DNA of 64,000 nt from an uncultured Clostridia bacterium (GTDB taxonomy: Bacteria; Bacillota; Clostridia; Oscillospirales; Oscillospiraceae): NCBI GenBank assembly GCA_945949735.1, contig CAMFFO010000002.1, positions 27,851 through 91,850 on the forward strand. Reading direction: 5' to 3'. The notes under the pieces are model-generated. The model did not search any database. It had not been told where the DNA came from and worked only from the letters and a program-made list of their open reading frames with translations. This document shows, one piece after another, positions 23,245-32,790 of the stretch. The position numbers and the translations under genes are program-made. Within the stretch, counting starts at the first letter, position 1; each line of letters begins with the position of its first letter.

Positions 23245-25068
23245 ATGTGCGCAATCGCGGGAGCCGTTGGGCTTAGGGTGGACGCGGACACCGGGAAGAA
23301 GATGCTGGGCACCATGGTTCGCAGGGGGCCGGATGGGGAGGGGGTCTTTCGGCAGGGGGAATGCTGCCTGCTCCACAGACGGCTTGCTGTCATCGATCCA
23401 AGGGGTGGTGCACAGCCCATGGAGCTCCGCTGGGCGGGAGAAAGGTACGTGCTGGTCTACAATGGGGAGCTGTACAACACGGATTCCCTTCGCCGGGAGC
23501 TGGAGGGCCTTGGGCACCGCTTCCTGGGACACTCGGACACCGAGGTGGTGCTTCACGCCTATGCGGAATACGGGGAAGCGTGTCTGGAGCACTTCAACGG
23601 GATTTTTGCATTTGCCGTCTGGGAAACTGTTCGGGAATCGTTGTTCCTGGCCAGAGACAGGATTGGGGTAAAGCCCCTGTTTTATCTGCTTCACCGGGAG
23701 GGCCTGCTCTTCGCCTCGGAGATGAAAACCATTCTGGCGTACCCCGGGGTTCGGGCGGAGCTGGATGAAACCGGCGCGGCACAGCTGATTCTGATGGGCC
23801 CCGGCAGGCTGCCCGGCAGCGGCGTGTTCCGGGGGATGCAGGAGCTGGAAAGCGGCTGCTGTGCCCGGTTCGAGGGAGGGCGTCTGCAGCGCCGCCGGTA
23901 CTGGAAGCTAAAGGATCGGGAGCACCGGGATTCCTTTGAGGAAACCGCCCAGCGGGTACGGGAGCTGGTCACCGACGCCATTCGCAGCCAGATGGTATCC
24001 GATGTCCCCATCGGAACCTTCCTGTCCGGCGGGCTGGATTCCAGCATCATCAGCGCCATCTGCGCCGGGGAGATGGCCAAGCGGGGGGAGCGGCTTCGAA
24101 CCTTCAGCGTGGACTACCGGGACAACGACCGGTATTTTCAGCCCGGGAAATTCCAGCCCAATTCCGACGGACACTTCATCCGCGTGATGGAGGAGGCCCT
24201 GAATTCCAGGCACAGCCGGACGGTGCTGAGCCCCCGGGATCTGGCGGACTGCCTGGAGGAGGCGACCATTGCCCGGGATCTGCCTGGAATGGCGGATGTG
24301 GATTTCTCCCTGCTGGCCTTCTGCCGGGAGATCCGAAGGGATGTGACGGTGGCCCTCTCCGGCGAGTGTGCCGATGAGATTTTTGGAGGATATCCCTGGT
24401 ACAGAGACCCGGAGGTGCGGGCACTGGAGGGGTTCCCCTGGGCCCAGAACACCCGGACGCGGGCATCGCTGCTGGGAGAGGGCCTGCGGGGACGGTTGAA
24501 TCCGGAAGAATTTGTCATGGATGCCTACCGGAAAACCTGCCGGGAAAGTGACATTTTGCCGGGGGTGTCTGCGCAGGAACGGCGGATGAAGGAAATGGTG
24601 AACCTGAATTTCAACTGGTTCATGCAGACCCTGCTGGATCGGAAGGATCGAATGAGTATGTACTGCTCCCTGGAGGTGCGGGTGCCCTTCTGCGATTACC
24701 GGATTGCGGAATACCTGTACGGCGTTCCCTGGGAGTACAAGGATTACAGGGGCCAGGAAAAGGGCCTTCTGCGCTATGCCATGCGGGGGCTGCTGCCGGA
24801 GGAGGTGCTGTACCGGAAGAAAAGCCCCTATCCCAAGACCTTCGACCCGGAGTATGAGCGGATCATGGATAGCCGACTCCGGCGGACGCTGAACCGGGGG
24901 GATTCGCCCCTGGAGGCACTGGTGGACAGGGAAGCTCTGGAAACGCTGCTGGATGAGGAAAGCCCTTGGCCATGGTATGGACAACTGATGCGCCGCCCTC
25001 AAACCATGGCCTACTTTTTGCAGCTGGATTTCTGGCTGCGGCATTACAATGTGCAGCTATTGTTTTAG
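23245..25068 (+). CDS. asnB: Asparagine synthetase, glutamine-hydrolysing
   Basis: A 607-residue class II amidotransferase. After Met removal the nucleophile Cys2 is exposed (MCAIAG). The glutaminase domain runs to about 200 (RGPDG, NGELYN, SDTE). The synthetase domain follows with the ATP-pyrophosphate loop SGGLDSS near residue 255 and the ECADEIFGGY motif. It makes asparagine from aspartate, ATP and glutamine. The start at 23245 is set by the obligatory MC; AAAGGA is upstream. It is divergent from the spore cluster and is followed by a type B repeat. Confidence 0.93.
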   Translation: MCAIAGAVGLRVDADTGKKMLGTMVRRGPDGEGVFRQGECCLLHRRLAVIDPRGGAQPMELRWAGERYVLVYNGELYNTDSLRRELEGLGHRFLGHSDTEVVLHAYAEYGEACLEHFNGIFAFAVWETVRESLFLARDRIGVKPLFYLLHREGLLFASEMKTILAYPGVRAELDETGAAQLILMGPGRLPGSGVFRGMQELESGCCARFEGGRLQRRRYWKLKDREHRDSFEETAQRVRELVTDAIRSQMVSDVPIGTFLSGGLDSSIISAICAGEMAKRGERLRTFSVDYRDNDRYFQPGKFQPNSDGHFIRVMEEALNSRHSRTVLSPRDLADCLEEATIARDLPGMADVDFSLLAFCREIRRDVTVALSGECADEIFGGYPWYRDPEVRALEGFPWAQNTRTRASLLGEGLRGRLNPEEFVMDAYRKTCRESDILPGVSAQERRMKEMVNLNFNWFMQTLLDRKDRMSMYCSLEVRVPFCDYRIAEYLYGVPWEYKDYRGQEKGLLRYAMRGLLPEEVLYRKKSPYPKTFDPEYERIMDSRLRRTLNRGDSPLEALVDREALETLLDEESPWPWYGQLMRRPQTMAYFLQLDFWLRHYNVQLLF

Positions 25069-25133
25069 CGCCTGTTTCTTGACGCATAGGATGTTTCGTG
25101 GTAGAATAAAAAAATCCAGGAGAAGCGCAGTGG

Positions 25134-25367
25134 TAAATTATTGTTTGAAAAAATGCTGTCATTGCGAACCAGTCCGCAGACTGGTGTGGCAATCCCCCGG
25201 TTGAAAGGAACCAGGTAACGATTACCACCAAGAATTGTTGCAACTCCCATTCTTTAGGGTACTTTTCGGTACATTTCCCCTCTAACCGGGGGATTGCCAC
25301 GACCAGTGTGCGCACTGGTCTCGCAATGACAGAAAACTTTGGGGCAAAGCCGCTAAACAACAATTTA
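25134..25367. repeat. Inverted-repeat element, type B, copy 3
   Basis: Ends TAAATTATTGTTTG and CTAAACAACAATTTA. Core GTCATTGCGAACCAGTCCGC, GGCAATCCCCCGGTT and inverse copies. It fills the gap between asnB and pyk. Confidence 0.85.
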
Positions 25368-25450
25368 TCGCAGAATACAGCTTTCCTCTGACTTGAGGTT
25401 TGTTTGAAAGGATCCCGCGCCGATGGTGTGGGAGGAATAGGAGAAGCGAT

Positions 25451-26863
25451 ATGCGTAAGACAAAAATAATCTGCACCATCGGCCCATCCAGTGCCAATGA
25501 GGAGACTTTGACCCAGATGTGCCTTGCCGGTATGAATGTGGCGCGGCTGAACTTTTCCCACGGCACCCATGCCGAGCATAAGGAGAAGATGGACCTGGTG
25601 AAGAAGGTTCGGGAAAAGCTGAATCTGCCCATTGCCATCATGCTGGATACCAAGGGGCCGGAGTATCGTATCCGAACCTTCCAGGGCGGAAAGGTGGAGG
25701 TGAAGGAGGGCGACCCGTTTACCTTTACCACCGAGGATATTCAGGGAGACCGGACGCGGGTTTCTGTGAATTATGCCGGATTGATCCGGGATCTTTCCGT
25801 GGGGGATCGGATTCTGGTGAACAATGGTCTGGTGGTCTTTGAGGTGGAGAAGCTGAAAGGATCCGAGGCCATCTGCCGCACCCTGGTGGGCGGCGTTCTC
25901 AGTGACCGGAAAAGCATGAGCTTTCCCAACAAGGTCATGTCCGGCCCCTTCCTGTCGGAGCAGGACAAGGCGGATCTGCTGTTCGGAATTGAAAATGACG
26001 TGGATTTCGTGGCGGCCTCCTTCGTGTCCACCAAGGCCGATGCGGTATCCCTGCGGGAGTTCCTGAATGCCCACGGCGGTGAGCACATCGACATCATTGC
26101 CAAGATCGAGAACCAGTCCGGTGTGGACAATATTGAGGGAATATGTGAGGCCTGCGAGGGCATTATGATTGCCCGGGGCGACCTGGGGGTGGAGATTCCC
26201 TTTGTGGAGGTTCCCGCTATTCAGAAGCTGCTGATCAACAAGTGCCGGATGCTGGGCAAGCGGGTAATCACTGCCACGGAGATGCTGGAATCCATGATCT
26301 ACAATCCCCGCCCCACCCGTGCGGAGATTTCGGACGTGGCCAATGCGGTGTATGACGGCAGCAGTGCGGTCATGCTCTCCGGGGAGTCCGCCGCGGGCAA
26401 GTACCCGGTGGAGGCAGTTCGGAACATGGCGCAGATCTGTGAGTACACGGAAAAGCATACCAGCTACCGCAAGCGGTTTTATAACGCGGAGTTCCGCATC
26501 CGGGACAATCTGGATGCCATTTCTCACGCAACCTGCGCCATGGCCATTGACGTGGATGCCAAGGCCATCGTGGTTTGTTCCGTATCCGGAAAAACCGCCC
26601 GCCTGGTCAGCCGGTTCCGCTGTCCGGTGGATATCATCGGCATGACCACCGACCCCAAGGTCTGGCGGAAGCTGGCGCTCAGCTGGGGTGTCACCCCCAC
26701 TCTGAGCGAGGCCTTCACCAGCATGGACGTGATGTTCCACTATGCCCGAAACAGCGCAAGGGATATCCTGAAGCTCAGCTCGGGGGATAATGTGGTTCTC
26801 ACAGGCGGCCCTATCAACGGCAAAAGCGGAAACACCAATACCATCAAGGTCGAGCAGATTTAA
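25451..26863 (+). CDS. pyk: Pyruvate kinase
   Basis: A 470-residue glycolytic enzyme converting phosphoenolpyruvate and ADP to pyruvate and ATP. Visible marks: KIICTIGPSS start, NVARLNFSHG, the mobile B domain at about 70-165, IIAKIENQSGVDN with the catalytic lysine and ligand Glu, IARGDLGVE, and ATEMLESMIYNPRPTRAEISDVANAV. It lacks the extra C-terminal PEP-utilising domain found in some Bacillus enzymes. Start at 25451 is preceded by GGAGG and AGGAGA. A terminator follows. Confidence 0.95.
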   Translation: MRKTKIICTIGPSSANEETLTQMCLAGMNVARLNFSHGTHAEHKEKMDLVKKVREKLNLPIAIMLDTKGPEYRIRTFQGGKVEVKEGDPFTFTTEDIQGDRTRVSVNYAGLIRDLSVGDRILVNNGLVVFEVEKLKGSEAICRTLVGGVLSDRKSMSFPNKVMSGPFLSEQDKADLLFGIENDVDFVAASFVSTKADAVSLREFLNAHGGEHIDIIAKIENQSGVDNIEGICEACEGIMIARGDLGVEIPFVEVPAIQKLLINKCRMLGKRVITATEMLESMIYNPRPTRAEISDVANAVYDGSSAVMLSGESAAGKYPVEAVRNMAQICEYTEKHTSYRKRFYNAEFRIRDNLDAISHATCAMAIDVDAKAIVVCSVSGKTARLVSRFRCPVDIIGMTTDPKVWRKLALSWGVTPTLSEAFTSMDVMFHYARNSARDILKLSSGDNVVLTGGPINGKSGNTNTIKVEQI

Positions 26864-26868
26864 TCATC

Positions 26869-26906
26869 CGCCTCCCCGGAAATTTTTCGGGGAGGCGTTC
26901 TTTTTT
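26869..26906 (+). terminator. Terminator after pyk
   Basis: CGCCTCCCCG pairs with CGGGGAGGCG around an A/T-rich loop, followed by TTCTTTTTT. Confidence 0.9.
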
Positions 26907-27023
26907 CACCAAATGGAAGTGGCAAAATTCGGCAAATTCAACACATGAAATTTGACGGGAATTGTGTTATTATATAGTCAATTAAGGGATGATGGCCGGT
27001 TTTTTCAGGGGGAGGAATTTGAA

Positions 27024-27542
27024 ATGTATCAGATTGGCGACCGCCTTGTGTATGGAGTTCACGGAGTATGCCAGGTGGCTCGTGAGGAGCAGCGCAGAGT
27101 AGACGGGAAGGAATTGACCTACCTGGTTCTGGAGCCTGTGGGGCAGCGCGGCGCGTGCTATCTTGTCCCGATCCAGAACCCTTCCGCCATGAAACGGCTT
27201 CGTCCTCTTCAGAACCGGAACGCCATGGAACAGCTGCTGCGCTCCGGCCCGGAGCTGCCGGATGCCTGGATTCCGGAGGAGCCCGTCAGAAAACAGCGCT
27301 ATCGGGAGTACATTGCCAGCGCGGATGTGGAAAGCCTGATTCGCATGATCTGCTCGTTATACCGTCACAGGGAGCTGCAGCGCGCTTCCGGGAAGAAATG
27401 TCATGTCAGCGACGAGAACTTCCTCCGGGATGCGGAGAAACTCCTGTCCGGTGAGGTGGCTGCGGTGATGGGGCTGGAGGAGGATCAGGCGAAAAATCTG
27501 ATCCGGAGCAGGCTCAGAATCTCTGACCGGACAACCGGATAA
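27024..27542 (+). CDS. CarD/CdnL-family RNA polymerase-binding regulator
   Basis: A 172-residue protein. The N-terminal CarD domain (1-60: MYQIGDRLVYGVHGVCQV...YLVLEP) is a Tudor-like fold that contacts the RNA polymerase beta subunit; a helical C-terminal domain (about 75-165) interacts with promoter DNA near the -10. Such proteins stabilise open complexes. GGGGGAGG precedes the ATG at 27024. Monocistronic between two terminators. Confidence 0.85.
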   Translation: MYQIGDRLVYGVHGVCQVAREEQRRVDGKELTYLVLEPVGQRGACYLVPIQNPSAMKRLRPLQNRNAMEQLLRSGPELPDAWIPEEPVRKQRYREYIASADVESLIRMICSLYRHRELQRASGKKCHVSDENFLRDAEKLLSGEVAAVMGLEEDQAKNLIRSRLRISDRTTG

Positions 27543-27549
27543 TACAAAG

Positions 27550-27574
27550 AAAACGCCCCGTGAGGGGCGTTTCT
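27550..27574. terminator. Terminator shared by carD-like gene and HAD gene
   Basis: AAACGCCCC pairs with GGGGCGTTT around a four-base loop, with A and T runs on both sides. It lies between two converging genes. Confidence 0.8.
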
Positions 27575-27595
27575 CGTTGCGCGGGAGAACCCGCC

Positions 27596-28237
27596 TCACA
27601 GCGTCTGGAGAATGCTCAAAAGCTCATCCATGGTCGCTGCGATGGCGGCGGCTCCCGCTTTTTTCATTTCTTCCACACTGCCATAACCCCAAGCGACGCC
27701 TACCGCAGGGATTCCGTGGGCGGCGGCCCCCAGAATGTCAAATACTGTGTCCCCGACCATGACCATCGGTTCCTCGGTTCCGTGCTGCTGAAGCAGATAG
27801 GCGATCACCGCGTCCTTACTGCTGCGGGAGCGATCCAGGGAGGCTCCACAGATACGGTCAAAGAAGTGCGCCAGGTCAAAGTGTTCCAGAATTTCCACGG
27901 ACATATCCTCGGGCTTGGAGGTGGCGACAAACAGCCGATGGCCCTGGGCACGAAGCTGCTCCAGAAGCTCCCGGATGCCGGGATAGGGGGTGTTTTCAAA
28001 TTTTCCGATGGGCACATACCGGCTGCGGTAGATCCGGATGGCCTCATCTACCTGATCCTCCGGGACTCCGAATTGCCGGAAGGTATCGTGAAGCGGGGGG
28101 CCGATAAAGACCCGCAGAGCGTCCCGCGGGGGAATGGGAATTCCGAAGCGTTCCAGGGCCAAGGCCGCGCAGTTCATGATTCCCTCGCCGGAATCTGTCA
28201 GGGTTCCGTCCAGATCGAAAAGAATGCTTTTGGGCAT
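27596..28237 (-). CDS. HAD-superfamily phosphatase, phosphoglycolate-phosphatase-like
   Basis: A 213-residue HAD hydrolase: motif I FDLDGTLTDS with the nucleophile Asp at residue 8, motif II ATSK, motif III lysine in SSKDAV, motif IV MVGDTVFD. An alpha-helical cap lies between motifs I and II, as in PGP/Gph proteins. Substrate cannot be told from sequence: phosphoglycolate, pyrophosphate and nucleotides are all possible in this subfamily. The start at 28237 has AGGAGG five bases upstream. Confidence 0.85.
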   Translation of the reverse strand: MPKSILFDLDGTLTDSGEGIMNCAALALERFGIPIPPRDALRVFIGPPLHDTFRQFGVPEDQVDEAIRIYRSRYVPIGKFENTPYPGIRELLEQLRAQGHRLFVATSKPEDMSVEILEHFDLAHFFDRICGASLDRSRSSKDAVIAYLLQQHGTEEPMVMVGDTVFDILGAAAHGIPAVGVAWGYGSVEEMKKAGAAAIAATMDELLSILQTL

Positions 28238-28583
28238 AATTACCTCCTGTGGATTCTTCCGGACAGGAAAAGGGCTGGCGGATAAAAAGCCGGCCTTTTC
28301 CGCCCCGGGAGAATGTCTTTTTCCCATGATAGTGGATTTGCAGAAAAATGTCAATGGATTCCATGGCTTCCGGGCCGTTTTCCGGAGAATCCCCCCAGTC
28401 AAACATCTTTTTAGAAAATCAGCGTCCAGAGCCTGATTTCGCCAGCAGGTGACAGCGGCTTCGTGTTAGAATCGGGACGTATCCGGGATATACAGCAATT
28501 CTCTCAGAAAAGCGGCGCGAAGAGGGAGTTGGTCTGCCGCTTTGCGCCGCAAAGCCATTTTATTTTCAGAAAGGATGGATTCT

Positions 28584-31103
28584 ATGGATATTTTTCGCAA
28601 ACGGTTCCTGGCCGCCCTGCTGGCACTGACATTCCTGGCAGCGGCCCTGGGAACAGCTCTGCCGGAAGCCAGGGCGGAGGAGGAATTCACGGATCCCTAT
28701 GTGCTGAGCTTCGAGGGGGATGTGGGCGGGTATGCCTACAGCGGCGTGCCGTTTTTGTACACCAGCCCCTTCCAGATGTACCATACCTACCATGCCCCCG
28801 CGGGTTCCGACCCTGACTGGCCCTATACATACAGCGCCGAGGTGTTTCAGTTGATCAACACCACGCTCCTGGCACAGGGCGGGGAGGGAGCCTACGCCTC
28901 CATCGGGGCCTATTGTACGGATGTGGCATCCTATACCCGGGGCAACACCAATTACCGACGGATCAACCTGGAGGATTCCACCTACCATGCCTCCGGCGCC
29001 GCCGCCAGGCTTCGCAGTGTGATCCTGAAGAGCTTCCCCTATGTGACGGATATGGAAACCATCACCGCTTCCGCCAACACCTGGCTCCGGGCCAACGGCC
29101 TGACGGAAATCCGGCAGCTTCAGGTGGGGGAGGCCATCCTCGCCACCCAGCAGGCCATCTGGAAGATCACCCATGGGGAAAGCTACTCCATCGATGATGC
29201 CTATGTGGGCTGCGGAAACTATGACGGCTCCAACGCGGTGTTCCAGACGAACAGCGGGGAGGGGGAGACGGAATACACCGAGAACAACATTCAGATGCTC
29301 TTTGAGTACCTGATGGCCCTGCCCGGAACGGCGCCCATTTCCGATGCCGTCAGCGAGGCTGTATTTGAGGAGCCTGTCTACAGCGCGGTGCGGGAGGAGG
29401 ACGGAACCTACACCGTAGTCGTCAGCTTCCGGGTGAACACCCAGGTTGGGGAACGGGACAGCCTGACCTTAAGCGCACGGTGCGGTGACCAGCGTCAGAG
29501 CATCGAGCTTACCGAGGGCGGCAGCTATCAGTTCACCTTCCGGGATCTGGAGGATCGTCCCGAGGTCAAGCTGGAAATCAACGGCTATCAACTGGGCGGG
29601 GACGTATACCTGTTTGACGCCCCCGGCAGCCGGGATACCTCCCAGTCCATGGTGGGCTATGACGACAGTCTGCTGCCTGTCCACGGCGAGGTGCTGGTGA
29701 CCCCCGACCGGATCCTGAACATTCTGAAAACCACCAGCGAGGTGGAGGGAAAGAAGCCTCTGGCCAATATCTCCTTTGAAATCTACCGCGTTGCGGATCT
29801 GGAGCAGTTGGAGCAGGGGACGGTGACCCTGGGGGAGAAGCCCACCCGGGAGGACATCCTGAGATACCAGAAGCAGGAGAATCTGGTCGCCACCCTGACC
29901 ACCGATGCTCAGGGCATGGCCAGCTACAACTTTACGGAAAATGGCCAGCCGGATGGGGCATACCTGATTGTGGAGCAGTACAGTGCCGCCACCACGGGCG
30001 CAATTGAGCCATTTTTTATCCTGATTCCCGGTACTACAGAGGATGGCTCCGGCCACAGCTACAGTCTGTTTGTCAGCCCAAAGAACATCTCCGAAACCGG
30101 GCCGGACATCAAAAAGGACGTCACGGAGATTGAGAATAACAGCGATTCCTTCGACATGGGCCAGGAGCACACCTGGATTCTCCGGGGCGGTGTGCCCGCG
30201 GGTATCGGCTCCGCCCAGAGGTATGCCATTTCCGATACACTGGACTACCGCCTGACCTATGTCAAGGGCAGCCCTGTGGTAAAGCTCTTCACCAAAGCAG
30301 GGGAGGAGCTGAGTATGACGGACGACACCTTCTACACCCTGGCGGAGGGGACGGCTGTGGTGGACGGGCGTACTGTAGACCGGTTCTCCGTATCCCTCAC
30401 GGCAAAGGGCATGGCCTATGTGGCGGGCAACCTGGGCGAGGGCTCCCATCTTCCGGAAATCCGGGTATACTACAGGGCTGCCATCAATGAAAATGCCGGG
30501 CTTGGGGAGCAGATCCCCAACCAGGCCCATGTGGATTACCTGAATTCCGCGGGAATGGACTATGACGCGGATTCGGATATCCCCGAGGTTCATACCGGCG
30601 GCATCCATCTGCTGAAAACCGATGCTGAGGGGAATCCCCTTGCCGGAGCGGAGCTGCGGATTGCCCGGGAAGCTACGGAAGCGGAGCTGGCGGATGAAAG
30701 TGTGGTCAAGCAGAAGCTGACGGTCCAGGGCGAGGTGCTGGATGTGGTATTCGTGGACTTCCTGCCACAGGCGGATCTGAGCGGGGAAAAGGTGGACAGG
30801 GTTGTCACCGGTGAGGACGGAAAGGCGTCCTTCTGCGGCCTGGCCTACAGCAGCTACTACCTGGTGGAGACCAAAGCCCCTGGGGGCTACAACCTCCTTA
30901 CGGAGCCGGTAGCCGTGCAGATTGACGGGGAAAGCCATCTGGTAACTGAGGACAAAGACCCTACGGTGCGGATCATCAATACGAAGTTTGTGCTGCCGGA
31001 AACCGGCGGTACAGGCACCGCGCTGTTTACAGTGGTGGGCCTGCTGATTATCGGATCGGCAGCCATCCTGATCTTTATGAACAGCAGAAAGAAAAAATCC
31101 TGA
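28584..31103 (+). CDS. Sortase-anchored thioester-domain adhesin with pilin-like domains
   Basis: An 839-residue secreted wall protein. Signal peptide 1-31 (cleavage after ARA). The N-terminal thioester domain spans about 35-260: Cys111 in AYCTDV and Gln189/190 in ATQQAIW are the expected thioester pair, which bonds covalently to host amines. Middle domains (about 370-590) and a Cna-B/SpaA-type domain (about 680-795: GGIHLLKTDAEGNPLAGAEL and LVETKAPGGYNL, ending VRIINTK) look like isopeptide-stabilised pilin modules. The LPETG sorting motif is at 804-808 with a hydrophobic helix and RKKKS tail. The dedicated sortase is encoded 57 bp downstream. Start at 28584 has AAAGGA nine bases before it. 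Confidence 0.88.
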   Translation: MDIFRKRFLAALLALTFLAAALGTALPEARAEEEFTDPYVLSFEGDVGGYAYSGVPFLYTSPFQMYHTYHAPAGSDPDWPYTYSAEVFQLINTTLLAQGGEGAYASIGAYCTDVASYTRGNTNYRRINLEDSTYHASGAAARLRSVILKSFPYVTDMETITASANTWLRANGLTEIRQLQVGEAILATQQAIWKITHGESYSIDDAYVGCGNYDGSNAVFQTNSGEGETEYTENNIQMLFEYLMALPGTAPISDAVSEAVFEEPVYSAVREEDGTYTVVVSFRVNTQVGERDSLTLSARCGDQRQSIELTEGGSYQFTFRDLEDRPEVKLEINGYQLGGDVYLFDAPGSRDTSQSMVGYDDSLLPVHGEVLVTPDRILNILKTTSEVEGKKPLANISFEIYRVADLEQLEQGTVTLGEKPTREDILRYQKQENLVATLTTDAQGMASYNFTENGQPDGAYLIVEQYSAATTGAIEPFFILIPGTTEDGSGHSYSLFVSPKNISETGPDIKKDVTEIENNSDSFDMGQEHTWILRGGVPAGIGSAQRYAISDTLDYRLTYVKGSPVVKLFTKAGEELSMTDDTFYTLAEGTAVVDGRTVDRFSVSLTAKGMAYVAGNLGEGSHLPEIRVYYRAAINENAGLGEQIPNQAHVDYLNSAGMDYDADSDIPEVHTGGIHLLKTDAEGNPLAGAELRIAREATEAELADESVVKQKLTVQGEVLDVVFVDFLPQADLSGEKVDRVVTGEDGKASFCGLAYSSYYLVETKAPGGYNLLTEPVAVQIDGESHLVTEDKDPTVRIINTKFVLPETGGTGTALFTVVGLLIIGSAAILIFMNSRKKKS

Positions 31104-31160
31104 CGCGGGGAATGGAGGATGGACCTTTGGCCCATCCTCCATTCGATTGGGAGGTACACT

Positions 31161-32051
31161 ATGGGGAAAAAACGCATCGTCTGGCTGTACCTGTTCCTGG
31201 CGGCAGGGGTGATGATCCTGTGCTATCCAACGGTGAGCAGCGCGGTCAACCGGCGCAGCGGCTCCTACGCCATTGGACTGTGGCAGCGGGATATGGGGAC
31301 GCTGGAGGATAGCGCGCTGGAGGCGCAGCGGCTTCAGGCACAGCGGTACAATCAGGAGCTGCTGACGGGGGGAGAGCCGGAGGGGTATGAGGAATGCCTG
31401 AACCTGGGCAACGGGATGATGGGCTACATTCGGATTCCCAGAATCGATGTGGAGCTTCCCATCTACCACGGGGTGGAGGAGGACACGCTGGCCCGGGGGG
31501 TGGGGCATCTGCCCGGCACAGCTTTGCCCATTGGAGGCCCAGGAAACCACGCGGTGCTCACGGGGCACACGGGGCTGCCCAGCGCCCGGCTTTTCACCGA
31601 CCTGACGGAGCTGCAGGAGGGAGACCGGTTCTACATCCACACGCTGGATGAGGTTCTGTGCTATCAGGTGGATCAGATTCAGGTGGTGCTGCCCAGTGAG
31701 GGGCAGGCGCTGGCGCCCCAGCCGGGGAAGGATTTCTGCACATTGGTGACCTGCACCCCCTACGGCATTAATTCCCACCGGCTGCTGGTTCGGGGAAGCC
31801 GGGTCATTCAGGAGGAACTGATTTCCGCTGGAGAGGCGCCGGAGCAGTCGGGAAGAACTCTGGGACTGGTTTGGCTGCCAATGCCGCTGTGCGCCGTGGC
31901 CGCAATTGCCTGTCTGTGCAAGCGAAGCCTTGACGCCAGACGCAGACGGAACTATAATACATCCGATGAAACAGTCCGGAAAAAGAAGAGGAAGGGCCGG
32001 TTATGGAAGTTCAAAAAATACAAGGGGAAGTACTTAGCGGAAACGCGCTGA
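31161..32051 (+). CDS. Class C sortase
   Basis: A 296-residue transpeptidase with an N-terminal membrane helix (5-25), a second one near 245-265, and a basic C-terminal tail. Catalytic residues are visible: His136 in LTGHTG, Cys198 in TLVTC, Arg207 in NSHRLLVRG. The CTPYGINSHRLLVRG segment and the C-terminal helix are class C (pilin polymerase) hallmarks. It follows the LPETG adhesin with GGGAGG upstream, so it probably anchors or polymerises that protein. Its last 49 bases overlap the next gene. Confidence 0.9.
   Translation: MGKKRIVWLYLFLAAGVMILCYPTVSSAVNRRSGSYAIGLWQRDMGTLEDSALEAQRLQAQRYNQELLTGGEPEGYEECLNLGNGMMGYIRIPRIDVELPIYHGVEEDTLARGVGHLPGTALPIGGPGNHAVLTGHTGLPSARLFTDLTELQEGDRFYIHTLDEVLCYQVDQIQVVLPSEGQALAPQPGKDFCTLVTCTPYGINSHRLLVRGSRVIQEELISAGEAPEQSGRTLGLVWLPMPLCAVAAIACLCKRSLDARRRRNYNTSDETVRKKKRKGRLWKFKKYKGKYLAETR
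31930..31958 (+). promoter_or_regulatory. Promoter inside the sortase gene, driving the TraX-like gene
   Basis: TTGACG at 31930-31935, 17-base spacer, TATAAT at 31953-31958, all within the sortase coding sequence and 45 bases upstream of the next start codon. Confidence 0.65.
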
Positions 32052-32740
32052 AGATCCTGGGAGCTCTGGCTATGGTGGCGGATCATGTGGGACTGATGTT
32101 TTTCCCTGGGATGACGATGCTGCGGATCGTGGGAAGGCTGGCCTATCCCATTTTTGCCTATATGATCGCCGAAGGGTGCGCCCACACCAGGAACAGAGGG
32201 AGGTATTTCCTTCGGGTGTTCGTCCTGGCGGCGTTGTGCCAGATTGTGTATTACCTGGCGGAGGGGAGCGCGTATCTGAGTATTCTGGTCACCTTCTGCT
32301 GTGGGATCGGCATGGTTTTCGCGCTGCAGGATATGAAGCAGGAGCTCTTTTCCGGGGAGCGTCCCCGGTATTTGGGCGCGGTGGAATTTGCGTTGACGGT
32401 TGTGCTGGTATGGCTGCTGAACCGGAGGCTCACCATTGACTATGGTTTCTGGGGCTGCATGGTTCCGGTATTTTCCAGCCTGTTTCAGAGTGTGGAGGGC
32501 GCTCCCAACTGGCTCCGAAAGCTGGATCGGAAGGCGGTTCATGTGGCAATGACCGGCGTGGGACTGATCTTGCTTTCCTGGGATCTGAAGGGTATCCAGG
32601 TTTGGAGCCTGCTGGCTCTGCCGCTGCTGATGCTTTATTCCGGCAGACGGGGAAAATGGAATATGAAATACTTCTTCTACATCTTCTATCCTGCCCACCT
32701 TGCGATCCTCCAGGGAATTGCCTGGTTGCTTGCAAGGTAA
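32003..32740 (+). CDS. TraX-family membrane protein (acyltransferase-like)
   Basis: A 245-residue protein with about eight hydrophobic helices and the TraX marks: GNALKILGALAMVADHVGLM, RIVGRLAYPIFAYMIAEG, FLRVFVLAALCQIVYYL. TraX acetylates F-pilin in Escherichia coli, and chromosomal relatives are presumed acyltransferases. Given the overlap with a pilus-type sortase, modification of the neighbouring adhesin is conceivable, but the gene also has its own promoter and such genes are common elsewhere. Confidence 0.8.
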   Translation: MEVQKIQGEVLSGNALKILGALAMVADHVGLMFFPGMTMLRIVGRLAYPIFAYMIAEGCAHTRNRGRYFLRVFVLAALCQIVYYLAEGSAYLSILVTFCCGIGMVFALQDMKQELFSGERPRYLGAVEFALTVVLVWLLNRRLTIDYGFWGCMVPVFSSLFQSVEGAPNWLRKLDRKAVHVAMTGVGLILLSWDLKGIQVWSLLALPLLMLYSGRRGKWNMKYFFYIFYPAHLAILQGIAWLLAR

Positions 32741-32748
32741 GGATTGAA

Positions 32749-32786
32749 AAATACATCCGCACGACCTTCTGTCATGCGGATGTATT
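32749..32786. terminator. Terminator between TraX-like gene and converging small gene
   Basis: AATACATCCGCA pairs with TGCGGATGTATT around a 13-base loop. The T run is weak but the stem is perfect over 12 pairs. Confidence 0.65.
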
Positions 32787-32790
32787 ATTG

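Noticed and set aside
26952-26980. TTGACG followed by TATATA as the promoter of the CarD-like gene
   Set aside because: The spacing is about 13 bases at best, too short; a promoter is likely here but I cannot place it with confidence.
29469-31778. A 769-codon minus-strand ORF opposite the adhesin and sortase
   Set aside because: Antisense shadow; both plus-strand genes have catalytic motifs and ribosome sites.
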